From positions 219,234 through 283,233 of the forward strand of contig NZ_SPQG01000004.1 in the NCBI RefSeq assembly GCF_004944975.1: a DNA stretch of 64,000 bases, in the 5' to 3' direction. Positions 36,499 to 45,977 of this stretch are shown in pieces. Position numbers and translations under genes: made by a program. Below the pieces are notes generated by a model. That model did not search any database. It saw only the letters and a program-made list of their open reading frames with translations, and was not told the origin of the DNA. The DNA comes from Halorhabdus amylolytica. GTDB taxonomy: Archaea > Halobacteriota > Halobacteria > Halobacteriales > Haloarculaceae. Positions within the stretch are counted from its first letter, which is position 1. Each line of letters opens with the position of its first letter.

Positions 36499-37167
36499 AT
36501 GGAATACGCCGATACGGTAGTGCGAGCGGTTCGACTCTCCGTCCGAAACCCGTTCGCCATTTTACTAGTCAGCGTCGGCGTGAGTGTATCGCTGCTCCCG
36601 TTCGTAACTGGTATACTCGTCGCCGGAACGCTCGGAGCGATCGTCGGGCTCTGGACAACCTCTTTGCTCCTCGGATTCGTCAGCGTCGGTGGCGCGCGCA
36701 TAACCGCCACCGTGTATGAACGCAGGGTCTCGATCGGGACGAGCTACTTCTGGGAGGGTGTCCGAGAGGGATGGGTAATGGGGTTGGCCATCGGAATTGG
36801 GACATTCTTCGTTTCGCTGTTCGCCCTCCTGCTTTCGATGAATACTCTCGGGGGTGCCCTCGGAATGAGTATCATCATGTTCGGGGTGTACGCTCTCTTG
36901 GCCTGGTATGTGTTGGCGTTGTTCGTCCTCACAGTATGGGGCGCTTCCGACGGTCCCGATGGGATCGAGGCGTCATTCCGGCAGGGTGGCATCGTCCTCG
37001 TCGAGCACCCGATCGCTGGCCTGTGGGTCCTCGTCCAGACGATCGGATGGACGCTCCTCAGCATTCCACTAATCATCGCGCCAATCTTGCTCCTCCCGGG
37101 GTTTGTCCAGCTCGTCGCCACTGCGATAATCCGACGAGCTATCGAGAACGGGGAAGACGAGTCCTGA
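36499..37167 (+). CDS. Multi-spanning membrane protein (YesL/DUF624-like) 1
   Basis: A 222-residue protein with six likely membrane helices in pairs (about 18-60, 88-140, 170-205) and a small cytoplasmic segment WGASDGPDGIEASFRQG. The layout resembles bacterial YesL/DUF624 proteins, which accompany CUT1 sugar transporters in plant-polysaccharide clusters; the resemblance is by topology and context only. It converges with a similar protein at 37181 (13 bp between stops), beside the first sugar transporter. Confidence 0.6.
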   Translation: MEYADTVVRAVRLSVRNPFAILLVSVGVSVSLLPFVTGILVAGTLGAIVGLWTTSLLLGFVSVGGARITATVYERRVSIGTSYFWEGVREGWVMGLAIGIGTFFVSLFALLLSMNTLGGALGMSIIMFGVYALLAWYVLALFVLTVWGASDGPDGIEASFRQGGIVLVEHPIAGLWVLVQTIGWTLLSIPLIIAPILLLPGFVQLVATAIIRRAIENGEDES

Positions 37168-37180
37168 GAGATGGGACGGA

Positions 37181-37876
37181 TCAGACGTCCTCGTCGACGA
37201 TAGTTCCGACGGTCAAGTCACCGGCCTGCGCGATATCGGTCGCAATCCGGGCCGCAATGAGGCCCAGCGCACCGGGGAGGAACACGAAAACCGTGACGAC
37301 CGTCAGGCCGGTTGCAAGAGCCACGAGGAGCGACACGAGCGCGAAGGCCGTCCCGCGAAGAGGAGCAGTGACGAACCGGAGAAACCCGGCTCGAAGGGCC
37401 GGTCGAAGCGCGCTCCCGTTCCCCAGTTCGGGAGATGCCAGCCCGACGACGAGGTACCATAACACGAGCGGGAACCTCGCGAAACCGGCCACAAACGGCC
37501 GATACGTGCTCGGCGCCAGATTGGGCAAGACGACGGCAGCGACGATCGCTCCGAACGTCACTACGCCGAGCCCCATCCCGACGCGGGGAGACCTGATCGC
37601 TGCCTCGAGACTGGGACGGACCTCGATCTGGGTGCCCCTGTCGATGACTGTGGTAGAATATCGAAAGAGTCCGACGAGTGCGATACCCACCAAGAGACAG
37701 GTTGCCCACAGACCGCCGAGGATCCCCGATACAGATCCCACCGCGAGCGACACAACAAGAGGAATAACGGTGAACCAGACGATGAGAGAGAACATCACGA
37801 TCCCGACGAAGTTGCGGGCGACCACACGGACCATCCGATTGATCGCCTGTCGATATCTTTCCGTTTTTTCGGACAT
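37181..37876 (-). CDS. Multi-spanning membrane protein (YesL/DUF624-like) 2
   Basis: A 231-residue protein with the same overall plan as its convergent neighbour: paired hydrophobic helices at about 22-68, 95-145 and 165-215, and a short acidic C-terminus. It lies downstream of the transporter operon on the same strand, 144 bp after the last permease gene, and may be transcribed with it. The two proteins may be distant homologues and could form a heteromeric accessory to the sugar transporter; this is inference. Confidence 0.6.
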   Translation of the reverse strand: MSEKTERYRQAINRMVRVVARNFVGIVMFSLIVWFTVIPLVVSLAVGSVSGILGGLWATCLLVGIALVGLFRYSTTVIDRGTQIEVRPSLEAAIRSPRVGMGLGVVTFGAIVAAVVLPNLAPSTYRPFVAGFARFPLVLWYLVVGLASPELGNGSALRPALRAGFLRFVTAPLRGTAFALVSLLVALATGLTVVTVFVFLPGALGLIAARIATDIAQAGDLTVGTIVDEDV

Positions 37877-38020
37877 CGTTGTTCGTTTCGTTCTCTCGAT
37901 CCCCCTCAGTTTGAGAGTGTCGATACAGTGGAATCGTCACTCGATCTCTACGGGGTTCTCCGGTCAATGACCGAGCTTCCGGACCGGTTCGCCCCGAGAG
38001 GGTGCGTCAGAAGAGTACAG

Positions 38021-38902
38021 TTATCCTTTGAGGCCACCGACAGTAAACCCGCGCACGTAGTAGTCCTGCAATGCGTAGAATATGATGACCATCGGGACCA
38101 ACGCGATAGCAGCTCCGGCCATCAATGGTGCCCAGAGGGTCCCCGTCCGACCGGTGAAGAAGCCCAACGCGACCGGCATGTTGTACAGTGCCTGGTCACG
38201 GGTCAACACGAGCGGCCAGAGGAACGTCCGCCACGAAACGATGAACGTCACGACCCCGAGAGTCATGAGGGCCGGCTTCATCATCGGGACGACGATCCGC
38301 CAGAACACGCCAAAGCGCGAACAGCCGTCGATGAGCGCGGCGTCCTCAAGGTCGGACGGAAGGGTTTTGATGAACTGGCGCATCAGGAAGACACCGAATC
38401 CGTTGAACACGAGAGGCAGGATCACACCAACCCTGGTGTTCGTCAGGCCGAACTGGTTCAGCCAGGTGTAGAGAGGAACGAACAGGATGACTGGAGAAAC
38501 CATCAGGGTTCCCACTACGATGAGGAATGTGGCGTCGCGTCCCCGGAATTTCAGGCGAGCGAACGCGTAGCCGGCCAGCGTGTCGATGACCAGGACAGTC
38601 AGGGTCGCCCCGCCAGCGTAGATGAGCGAGTTCATGAAGAAAATAGCGAAGGGGGTATCGAGTAGGGCAGTGTTACCCGTCCAGACATTGATGTAATTCT
38701 GGAAACTCCAGGCCTCGGGGATGAGTTTCACCGGGAAAATCGGAGCCCATCCATTGCCCATGAGTGAGAGTAGCATCATCACCACGTATGGGCCTGCGGT
38801 AAAAGCCGCTAAGACGAATAAATAGCCGTGTGCGGCGAAACGCTCCATGCGCCCCCGGAGGGTTCCTGGTGGTTCGAAGAGCAGTTCGTGATCATCGCTC
38901 AT
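38021..38902 (-). CDS. Sugar ABC transporter permease, MalG-type (transporter 1)
   Basis: A 293-residue CUT1 inner-membrane permease with six helices. The EAA loop that contacts the ATPase reads EDAALIDGCSRFGVFWRIV near residue 190. It is the last gene of a minus-strand transporter set: ATPase 41915-43081, binding protein 39996-41654, permease 38957-39925, then this gene after 54 bp. The neighbouring rhamnose genes suggest L-rhamnose or rhamnosides as substrate. Confidence 0.92.
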   Translation of the reverse strand: MSDDHELLFEPPGTLRGRMERFAAHGYLFVLAAFTAGPYVVMMLLSLMGNGWAPIFPVKLIPEAWSFQNYINVWTGNTALLDTPFAIFFMNSLIYAGGATLTVLVIDTLAGYAFARLKFRGRDATFLIVVGTLMVSPVILFVPLYTWLNQFGLTNTRVGVILPLVFNGFGVFLMRQFIKTLPSDLEDAALIDGCSRFGVFWRIVVPMMKPALMTLGVVTFIVSWRTFLWPLVLTRDQALYNMPVALGFFTGRTGTLWAPLMAGAAIALVPMVIIFYALQDYYVRGFTVGGLKG

Positions 38903-38956
38903 CGTCGATCACCTCTTGGTTTATCGTGTTTATATGCATGAATTCTTGTATCCAGG

Positions 38957-39925
38957 TCATTGGTAGTACTCCGCGTTACTCTGGAGCGGCTTGTAGAGGA
39001 GCAATGCGATGACCACCGTGACGACGAGCATGGCCATCGCCGTCGCCGACGCGCGGCCGAACTCGTTGAACGAGAAGGCCAGTTCGTACACGAGATAAGA
39101 AGGAACCATCGTCGCGTCAAGAGGGCCTCCGCCAGTCATGACGAATACCTGCGCAAAGCCAAGTCGGGTCACCATGATCAGCTGGATCACCACAAGGAAC
39201 AGTGTCGTGGGCTTCATCAACGGCCAGATAACGTACCGGATCTTCTGCCATTTATTGGCGCCGTCAATCGCAGCCGACTCCATTACCGAGGGTGGAAGCC
39301 CAGAGAGGGCTGCTAAGTAGATAAGCGTCGAGAGACCGTATGCCCAGATAAGAGACATGATGACCGATGGGAGCGCGAAGGTCGTACTCGACAGGAAGGG
39401 GATGTATTGCTCAATGAGTCCGAGATTAAGTAAAAGCGAGTTGGCAATCCCACCTTCAGTAGGGAAGAGGAAGAGTCGCCAAACGATTCCCCAGATGATC
39501 GGGGGACCGGCGACCGGGACGATGAACGCAACCCTATAGAGTGCACTCCCTCTCAACTTCTCTCTGAGAAGGAGAGCCGTCGTGAATGCGAAAAAGAGGT
39601 TCGTCGGGATCTTTACGGCACCGATGATAAGAACGTTCTTCAGCGATATCCACCACGTGCCGTAATTCATCAACCAAACATAGTTCTCAATTCCAACGAA
39701 CTCCCCTGGAAGGGCTAACAGCGTGGATTCGGTGAAGCTCAGGTAGACACCGAATACCATCGGAAATCCGATCACGAACAGGATGACCAGTACCTTTGGA
39801 AGGGCGAACAACCATCCCTCGATGGTCTCCTGCTGGTGAAGGGAAAGTGATTCTATGCTGAGCCGACGCTTCAAAGACTGCACGGCGTCGGGTGAGACTG
39901 ATCCAGACTCAGTTTTGGATGCCAT
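38957..39925 (-). CDS. Sugar ABC transporter permease, MalF-type (transporter 1)
   Basis: A 322-residue CUT1 permease with a cytoplasmic N-terminal extension (about 1-40) and six helices. The EAA motif is MESAAIDGANKWQKIRYVI near residue 220. It pairs with the MalG-type permease 54 bp downstream and follows the binding-protein gene by 70 bp, so the three are probably one transcript. Confidence 0.92.
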   Translation of the reverse strand: MASKTESGSVSPDAVQSLKRRLSIESLSLHQQETIEGWLFALPKVLVILFVIGFPMVFGVYLSFTESTLLALPGEFVGIENYVWLMNYGTWWISLKNVLIIGAVKIPTNLFFAFTTALLLREKLRGSALYRVAFIVPVAGPPIIWGIVWRLFLFPTEGGIANSLLLNLGLIEQYIPFLSSTTFALPSVIMSLIWAYGLSTLIYLAALSGLPPSVMESAAIDGANKWQKIRYVIWPLMKPTTLFLVVIQLIMVTRLGFAQVFVMTGGGPLDATMVPSYLVYELAFSFNEFGRASATAMAMLVVTVVIALLLYKPLQSNAEYYQ

Positions 39926-39995
39926 GTATCGAGGTCTGTTTACCTTCAGGATGATTACTTGTTACGGTGGAAGATGAGACGAATATTCTGGACCC

Positions 39996-41654
39996 TTAAT
40001 TCGATCCAGCCTTCGGCTCTGGCTTGTTCCAGCCGATACTGTCCTCGGCGACTGTGGTGCCTTCGACCTCTTTGACCACATTCGCCCATTCGGTCTCTGC
40101 CTGGGTGAGCGCCCGCTGTGGGTTCCGGTTGTTGCTTTGGGCGAGTTGCTGTAGCGCTCCGCCCATCGCCTGCCCGACCCGACCGCTCCCGATTCCCGTC
40201 GGAGAGTTCCGCACGGGCGCACCTGCCTCGGTCGTCTTGATGTCGGGCCATCGGCTCTTGATGGTGTCATAGAGTTCCTGGTAGTTCCGGTAGGACTCGT
40301 CGATCCGATCCATCAGTGCTTTCCCGCCTGTCTGCTCTACGAAGTCAGAGACGCCCTCCGATTCCATGAGTTCGTAAGCACCCCGGTTGGGAACCGACTG
40401 CGAGGAGACGTTGAACCACTTGTACTGGTTCCGAGCGTTGTTGCGGAACTTGATGAACTCCGCGGCGGCCTCGGGCTTCGCCCCGACTTCCTCCTTGAAC
40501 GTCGTCATCGAAATGACGAGGTTCCCGAGTCCGGCCTCGTACATCAAGTAGTCGTTGCCCCCCTTGGTCGGGTACGGGATGATCTCCCAGTCGATCTCTG
40601 CATCTTGGCCGAACTGTACCCTCGAATACGTGGTGTGCGATAAGATCCCAATCTGTCCGGCCGCGAACGGTTCCTGGGTCTCCAGGAAGTCGTACGCCAT
40701 CGGATTGATCGTCCAGCCTTCCTCGATGGGCGTCCCCCAGAAGGTGTTCCAGGCTTCGAGATCAGGGGTAGACGCTGCCGTGAGGACGTAACTGTCGTCC
40801 TGACGCTGGAAGGCGTTCCCGACGAGTTCCCCGGCGGTTCGATCCGGCCCCCCGAGATAGTTCACCCACTCGGTCGTATGGGCGTCTTTGAGGCCGAGCC
40901 CGGTCCCGTTGACGGTCGTCCCATTGACAGTCGTCCCATCGATCGCTTCGACAGCATCGAGATACTCCTGCCAGCTCCAGGTGTCAGATGGGAGCTCACC
41001 CAGCCCGGCGGCCTCCCACGCGTCGACGTTCACGTAAAGCAACCCCGGTTCGAGCCCGGAGATGAAGGGCGCGCCGACGACACCGCCATATTTCGCTCGT
41101 TGGGTAGCCAGGTCCTTCTCGTAGAAGTCGCCGAGCCACTCGTCACTGACATAATCCTCGATGTACACGTACGGGGCTTCTTCTTCGATCGTGCTTCGGT
41201 CTTTGCCTGCCGTATCGTAGTATTGGTTGGTGAACGTCCAGGCGACATCTGGGGCATTGTTGCTCCCGATGGCCGTCTTTACCTTTGTCCGGTGGTCGCC
41301 GAAGGGATTTGTCACCTGCTGTACCTCGATCCCCATGTCTGCACCCGGACCACTGTTGAACTCTTCTACGATCCTGTCTTCGCCCTCGTTCGATGGATCG
41401 GTCGAGTGTGGCCACCGCCAGTACTCGATGGTGGTGACGTCCTGAACCGCTCCCGTCGTCGTGCCGGTAGAAGTCATGCCATCGGAGTCACCCCCACTGT
41501 CTCCCTCGGTCGTAGTGTCGTCACCGCCACAGCCAGCGAGTGCGGAAATACTGGTCGCGCCCGCGAGCCGTAACCAGTTTCGGCGGGTGACTCGCCGTCC
41601 CGATCCCGTGGATATGTCTTTCGACGTATTCTCAGCACTCTCGTTTTGTGCCAT
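39996..41654 (-). CDS. Sugar-binding lipoprotein of ABC transporter 1
   Basis: A 552-residue solute-binding protein of the CUT1 class. The signal is Tat-type (TRRNWLRLAGATSISALAGC near residues 24-43) with a lipobox Cys, then a Ser/Thr/Gly-rich linker that tethers the binding domain outside the membrane. The mature part has the family start IEYWRWPHSTDP. A short internal duplication (TTVNG twice, near 235-245) is visible. The ATG at 41654 is preferred to 41675 because a TATA box lies about 28 bp before it (leaderless). It delivers the sugar to the two downstream permeases. Confidence 0.92.
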   Translation of the reverse strand: MAQNESAENTSKDISTGSGRRVTRRNWLRLAGATSISALAGCGGDDTTTEGDSGGDSDGMTSTGTTTGAVQDVTTIEYWRWPHSTDPSNEGEDRIVEEFNSGPGADMGIEVQQVTNPFGDHRTKVKTAIGSNNAPDVAWTFTNQYYDTAGKDRSTIEEEAPYVYIEDYVSDEWLGDFYEKDLATQRAKYGGVVGAPFISGLEPGLLYVNVDAWEAAGLGELPSDTWSWQEYLDAVEAIDGTTVNGTTVNGTGLGLKDAHTTEWVNYLGGPDRTAGELVGNAFQRQDDSYVLTAASTPDLEAWNTFWGTPIEEGWTINPMAYDFLETQEPFAAGQIGILSHTTYSRVQFGQDAEIDWEIIPYPTKGGNDYLMYEAGLGNLVISMTTFKEEVGAKPEAAAEFIKFRNNARNQYKWFNVSSQSVPNRGAYELMESEGVSDFVEQTGGKALMDRIDESYRNYQELYDTIKSRWPDIKTTEAGAPVRNSPTGIGSGRVGQAMGGALQQLAQSNNRNPQRALTQAETEWANVVKEVEGTTVAEDSIGWNKPEPKAGSN

Positions 41655-41677
41655 ATTGGCGAATGTCTTTAGCAATG

Positions 41678-41686
41678 TATATAAAT
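41678..41686 (-). promoter_or_regulatory. TATA box of the binding-protein operon
   Basis: The minus strand reads ATTTATATA here, 24-32 bp before the ATG at 41654, the spacing expected for a leaderless archaeal transcript starting at the start codon. It implies that the binding protein and permeases have their own promoter, separate from the ATPase gene upstream. Confidence 0.65.
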
Positions 41687-41914
41687 GTTTCTATGAATGT
41701 CTCAGATAGGACTCAGATTAGTCGCAGAACCATCATTATATTTCAAACGCTGAGGAAGGGAATGCCGAGTCAGAGCGCGATCGAACGTCGTGACCGATGA
41801 CAACCACAGTCGGAACGGCGGAAAGAAGTCACCATGAGTACTGTTGACGTGGATACAAACCCCGTTTATCTCGAACGAATTACTGACAGTTGTATCCAAA
41901 CACTACCCGAAGAG

Positions 41915-43081
41915 TTACGCTTCGGTCTTCTCGGTAGTCGATTCGTCTTCCGTCACGAACGCATCGGCTGCTGGCGCGCCTCGGTTGATGATCGCGTCGC
42001 CGGTCTGTGAGTCGAACAGATGAATCTCGTCGACGGGAAACGCGACGGAGATGCGATCGCCGGGTTCGAGGTCGGTAGAGCGATCGACCGCGATGGTCGC
42101 CTCCTTCCCGTTTATGTCGGCATACAGATACGTGACGTCCCCCAGGGGCTCGACGACTTTGACGTCGATCGTGAACCGATCCTCGCCGCCTTCGGCCGCG
42201 TCTTCGCTAAGGATCTCCTCCGGGCGGATCCCCAGGACGTACTCCGAACCGTCGCCGTCGATCTCGCGTTCGATCTCCGGTGAGATCGTCACGTCGAAGT
42301 CTTCACTCATCAGCACGCTGTCTCGGAGTTCGACGTCGAAAAAGTTCATACTCGGCGAGCCGATGAATCCGGCGACGAACTGGTTGGCCGGTTCACTATA
42401 ACACTCGTCTGGCGAGCCAATCTGTTGGAGTTCCCCGTCGTTGAGAACCGCGATTCGGTCGCCCATCGTCATCGCCTCAGTCTGGTCGTGGGTGACGTAG
42501 ACGGTCGTCACGCCCAGATCCTGCTGGAGGTCCTGGAGTTCGGTTCGCATCTGGGTTCGTAACTTGGCGTCGAGATTCGAGAGCGGTTCGTCCATGAGGA
42601 ACACTTCTGGATCACGGACGATCGCTCGCCCGAGCGCGACGCGCTGCTGTTGGCCCCCGGACAGTTCGCTCGGTTTCTTCTCCAGGAGGTCTTCGATCCC
42701 CATGATCTCCGCCGCCTCGTTCACCCGGTCGTCAATCTCGTCGTTAGAGAGATCCGTCGTCATCCGCAGACCGAACGACATGTTCTCCCGGGCTGTCATG
42801 TGCGGGTAGAGAGCGTAATTCTGGAACACCATCGCCATGTTCCTGGCTTTCGGCTTCTTCTCGATGACGGATTCGCCGTCCAACAGGATATCGCCCCGTG
42901 TCGGCTGCTCCAGGCCAGCAACACACCGGAGAGTCGTGGTTTTCCCACAGCCAGATGGACCGACGAGAATCAAGAACTCGCCGTCCTTGATTTCGGCGTT
43001 GAACTCGTCGACCGCAACGATCTCTCCCTCGTCGGGATCGCTGAAGATCTTCGTGAGGTTATCTAGTTCGAGCGTCCCCAT
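41915..43081 (-). CDS. Sugar ABC transporter ATPase, UgpC/MsmK-type (transporter 1)
   Basis: A 388-residue CUT1 ATPase. Walker A GPSGCGKTT near residue 38, Q-loop VFQNYALYPHM, signature LSGGQQQR, Walker B FLMDEPLSNLD, and H-loop VTHDQTEAMTM, followed by a TOBE-type regulatory domain (about 245-365). It powers import through the permeases at 38021-39925. A TATA-like sequence at about 43101-43111 lies about 25 bp before the ATG, so it is leaderless, and it is separated by 260 bp from the binding-protein gene. It is a close paralogue of the ATPase at 59758. Confidence 0.95.
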   Translation of the reverse strand: MGTLELDNLTKIFSDPDEGEIVAVDEFNAEIKDGEFLILVGPSGCGKTTTLRCVAGLEQPTRGDILLDGESVIEKKPKARNMAMVFQNYALYPHMTARENMSFGLRMTTDLSNDEIDDRVNEAAEIMGIEDLLEKKPSELSGGQQQRVALGRAIVRDPEVFLMDEPLSNLDAKLRTQMRTELQDLQQDLGVTTVYVTHDQTEAMTMGDRIAVLNDGELQQIGSPDECYSEPANQFVAGFIGSPSMNFFDVELRDSVLMSEDFDVTISPEIEREIDGDGSEYVLGIRPEEILSEDAAEGGEDRFTIDVKVVEPLGDVTYLYADINGKEATIAVDRSTDLEPGDRISVAFPVDEIHLFDSQTGDAIINRGAPAADAFVTEDESTTEKTEA

Positions 43082-43383
43082 ACGTACACAACTGCCACAA
43101 CATGTATAAGTATTTTTCGTCTGCAGATTCGATCATGGTCATTTTGTCTAGGGCAGTGGCGTCGGTTTGTCGAAGACGATCGGAAGGAAAGAGACGGCTA
43201 CGTCCGCTCCCCCGGGTTATCACTCGTCGAGATCCCGCAACGCTTCCCGAATCAACGAGTGCGTCGTAGAACGGTTACCACACCCAAAAGCAGGATCAAG
43301 ACTGCGGTGTAACCAGTTCAATGATCTTCCTGTTTCCACGGAAATCCCTCCTTGTAAAACCGCCAGACTGTCGGCCGACGAGC
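43082..43383. other. Intergenic region between aldolase and ATPase genes
   Basis: Holds the TATA box of the ATPase gene at the left. The minus strand of 43218-43350 has a short open stretch (ending RSTTHSLIREALRDLDE and two stops) that could be the tail of a lost gene, but nothing identifies it. I see no other feature. Confidence 0.35.
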
Positions 43384-44031
43384 TCAGAGTTCGGCGTCGG
43401 GGTCCTGTAACCGCTGGATATCGGCGTCGTCCATCGGAGGAACGTCGCCGAGAGTGGCAGTCCGGTGATAGATGCTCGCGTTGCTCTCGATGGCGAGAGT
43501 CCGTTCGAGTGCTTCTGGCAGGTCGCCACCGATCGTGATAAGTCCGTGATGTCGGATGAGCACGGCCCCGGCCTCTTGGACCGCGTCGCTCACGGCCTGG
43601 CCCATCTCCTGACTTCCGGATGGCACGTAATCGATGACTGGAACGTGATCGCCGACAAAATACGCCTGATCGACGTGGACGGTCGGGATACTGTCTTCGA
43701 GAGCCCCCAACGCTATCGCGTTCTTCGGATGGGAGTGGACAACGGCGCGAGAGCCTTCGACGACATCGTGGACGTTCAGGTGCATCGGCGTTTCGGAGGA
43801 CGGTTCGTATCCCGAGGGCGACTCGACGACCGAACCCGACCCGTCGATGACCAGCATGTCTTCCGGAGTCATCGTATCGTAGTTGATCTTCGACGGCGTG
43901 ATCACGATCCGATCGTTCTCTCCCGCCGGTCGGATGCTGACGTTCCCTGCGCTTCCGGTATTTCGTACGACACCGTTCGTGACTAAATCAGTACACGTAC
44001 GGAGTACCGTCTCCCGTTCCTCCTCGAACAT
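43384..44031 (-). CDS. Class II aldolase, probable L-rhamnulose-1-phosphate aldolase
   Basis: A 215-residue zinc aldolase of the AraD/FucA family. Zinc-binding histidines are in VVHSHPKNAIAL (about residue 95-106) and RHHGLITIGGDL (about 155-166); the active-site acid lies in the segment around SETPMHLNVHD. The family cleaves deoxy-ketose phosphates to DHAP and an aldehyde. With a rhamnose isomerase and rhamnulokinase nearby, L-rhamnulose-1-phosphate giving DHAP and L-lactaldehyde is the likely reaction. The protein is the short FucA-like form rather than the longer E. coli RhaD. It diverges from the aldehyde dehydrogenase. Confidence 0.85.
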   Translation of the reverse strand: MFEEERETVLRTCTDLVTNGVVRNTGSAGNVSIRPAGENDRIVITPSKINYDTMTPEDMLVIDGSGSVVESPSGYEPSSETPMHLNVHDVVEGSRAVVHSHPKNAIALGALEDSIPTVHVDQAYFVGDHVPVIDYVPSGSQEMGQAVSDAVQEAGAVLIRHHGLITIGGDLPEALERTLAIESNASIYHRTATLGDVPPMDDADIQRLQDPDAEL

Positions 44032-44312
44032 ACTCCGAGATCACAATGCGACCATATGAATTTTTTGAAAGCCGGATCTTCGATCCGAGCTTTCCGGGCC
44101 GTTTTCCATGACTGACGGGACCTATCAGTGGCGACCCCTGCCTCGGAACGGATCTGCCTTCTTCTCTCCCCTGGGATGAAACGGGGGCATGACACTAGCA
44201 GTCCTGTCACGATCGGCCCCGATCGAACGGCGTTTGGCAGTCGACGGATTCATCATGATCTACAAAAGTAAATATTAAATATGAGGGACGGGTTGAGACT
44301 ATCTGGATTCAC

Positions 44313-45764
44313 ATGATGCCGGAGAACAGCCACTTCATCGACGGACAGTGGCACGAGGGCGAGGGAGACAGTATCGCGGTAGAGAACCCGACGACAGCGG
44401 AAGAAATCACGACAGTCAACAACGCGACCGAAGGGGAAATCGAGGAGGCCCTCACGGCGGCCAGGTCGGCTCAAGTAGCGTGGGGACGCCGGCCGCCCGT
44501 CGAGCGGGGAGCTTTGCTCAGGGAGACCGCCTCTGTGATCGCCGAGAACGTCGAGGAGTTGTCGGACCTGTTGATCGAAGAGCAAGGGAAAACGCGAAGC
44601 GTCGCCGAGTTCGAGGTCAGCGCCACGGCCGAATACGTCCGCTATATGGCTGATTGGGACCGCCGGATCGAGGGGGAAATCCTTCCGAGCGATGATCAGG
44701 GCGAATCGATCCATCTCGTTCGCAAGCCCTACGGGGTCGTCGGCGCGATCATCCCCTGGAACTTCCCGTTGTTCGTCCTGTTCCGGAAACTGGCTCCCGC
44801 GCTGGTAGCCGGGAACACGGTCATCGCCAAACCGAGCGAGGAGACGCCGCTGTCGACGCTTCGGATGTGGGAACTTGTCGAGGAGGAGGTCGACTTCCCC
44901 GACGGTGTCGTGAACTTCTTGACCGGAGACGGCAGCGTCGGCGAAGGGATCACCAGTTCGGACGTCCTCGATCTGATCTCCTTTACGGGTCACCGTGACA
45001 CGGGGATCGCCATCGCACGCGAAGCGGCCAAGGACCTGACCGAGACGCAACTCGAACTCGGCGGGAAGGCCCCGGCGATCGTCTGGAAGGACGCCGATAT
45101 CGAAAAGGCGGTCGAGCGCATCCTCAAGGCGAACACCTCCTTCGCCGGCCAGCTCTGTACCAGCGTCGAGCGGATCTACGTTCACTCGGACGTACAGGAG
45201 GAGTTCGAACGGACGTACACGGACGCTGCCGAGGACCTCTCGGTCGGGGACCCGGCCGAGGATCCCGACATGGGGCCCCACGTCAACGAGGCCGAACTCG
45301 AAAAGACCCGGGACGCGGTCGAACGCGCCCGCGAGGAAGGCGCGAAGATCCTCACCGGCGGGGGACCGCCCGCGGACCGGACGAAGGGGTACTGGTACGA
45401 GCCGACAGTCGTGACCGACATCGATCAGGACTCCGTGCTGATGGACGAGGAGATCTTCGGCCCCGTCAGCCCGATCGTGTCAGTCTCGTCGTTCGACGAG
45501 GTGATCGAGTACTCCAACGAGACCGAGTACGGCCTCTCGGCGTACGTCTACACGGACAGTTACAGTACTGCGATGCGTGGGGCACACGAGATCGAGTTCG
45601 GCGAAGTGTACGTCAACCGGACGCTCGGCGAGGCTCTGCAGGGATTCCACACCGGCTGGAACCAGTCAGGCAACTCCGGCGAAGACGGCAAACACGGCGC
45701 GCTGAAGTACACTCGACTCAAGACCGTCTACCACAACTACGGCGACGGCGAACCCGGCTGGTGA
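44313..45764 (+). CDS. Aldehyde dehydrogenase, probable L-lactaldehyde dehydrogenase
   Basis: A 483-residue NAD(P)-dependent aldehyde dehydrogenase. The catalytic Cys is in SFAGQLCTSVERIYV and the general-base region reads LELGGKAPAIV; both, and the cofactor segment PWNFPLFVLFRKLAPAL, closely follow E. coli lactaldehyde dehydrogenase AldA. It should oxidise L-lactaldehyde from the aldolase step to L-lactate. There are two adjacent Met codons; either 44313 or 44316 may be used. A TATA-like TAAATATTAAATAT is centred about 38 bp upstream. Confidence 0.9.
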   Translation: MMPENSHFIDGQWHEGEGDSIAVENPTTAEEITTVNNATEGEIEEALTAARSAQVAWGRRPPVERGALLRETASVIAENVEELSDLLIEEQGKTRSVAEFEVSATAEYVRYMADWDRRIEGEILPSDDQGESIHLVRKPYGVVGAIIPWNFPLFVLFRKLAPALVAGNTVIAKPSEETPLSTLRMWELVEEEVDFPDGVVNFLTGDGSVGEGITSSDVLDLISFTGHRDTGIAIAREAAKDLTETQLELGGKAPAIVWKDADIEKAVERILKANTSFAGQLCTSVERIYVHSDVQEEFERTYTDAAEDLSVGDPAEDPDMGPHVNEAELEKTRDAVERAREEGAKILTGGGPPADRTKGYWYEPTVVTDIDQDSVLMDEEIFGPVSPIVSVSSFDEVIEYSNETEYGLSAYVYTDSYSTAMRGAHEIEFGEVYVNRTLGEALQGFHTGWNQSGNSGEDGKHGALKYTRLKTVYHNYGDGEPGW

Positions 45765-45851
45765 TCGGCCGACCCTGCCACCGTCGGATGCGGTCCAATC
45801 CCGCTTCGACTCGTCTCTTTGCGCGCGGACGCTTTCGTTCACGCCGAGATT

Positions 45852-45936
45852 GCCAGTATACCCCCAAATCTCCTGAGACAGCCAGTGTACCCCGAATCCC
45901 CTGAGACTGCTATTGCACCCCAAATCCCGAAGATAT
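45852..45936 (+). repeat. Three tandem 28-29 bp degenerate repeats in the isomerase promoter
   Basis: Units start at 45852 (GCCAGTATACCCCCAAATC), 45881 (GCCAGTGTACCCCGAATC) and 45909 (GCTATTGCACCCCAAATC). The first two continue with TCCTGAGACA and CCCTGAGACT; the third diverges at its end, where it merges into the TATA-like AGATATATTATA. The array ends about 40 bp before the isomerase ATG, the place expected for activator or repressor binding. I find no other copies in the window. Confidence 0.6.
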
Positions 45937-45977
45937 ATTATACAGGATACGGAATCTGGAAACTACGGAGGAACACC

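Noticed and set aside
44210..44225. CGATCGG-CC-CCGATCG palindrome between the divergent aldolase and aldehyde dehydrogenase genes
   Set aside because: GATCG-type palindromes are frequent in haloarchaeal DNA; no second copy supports an operator.
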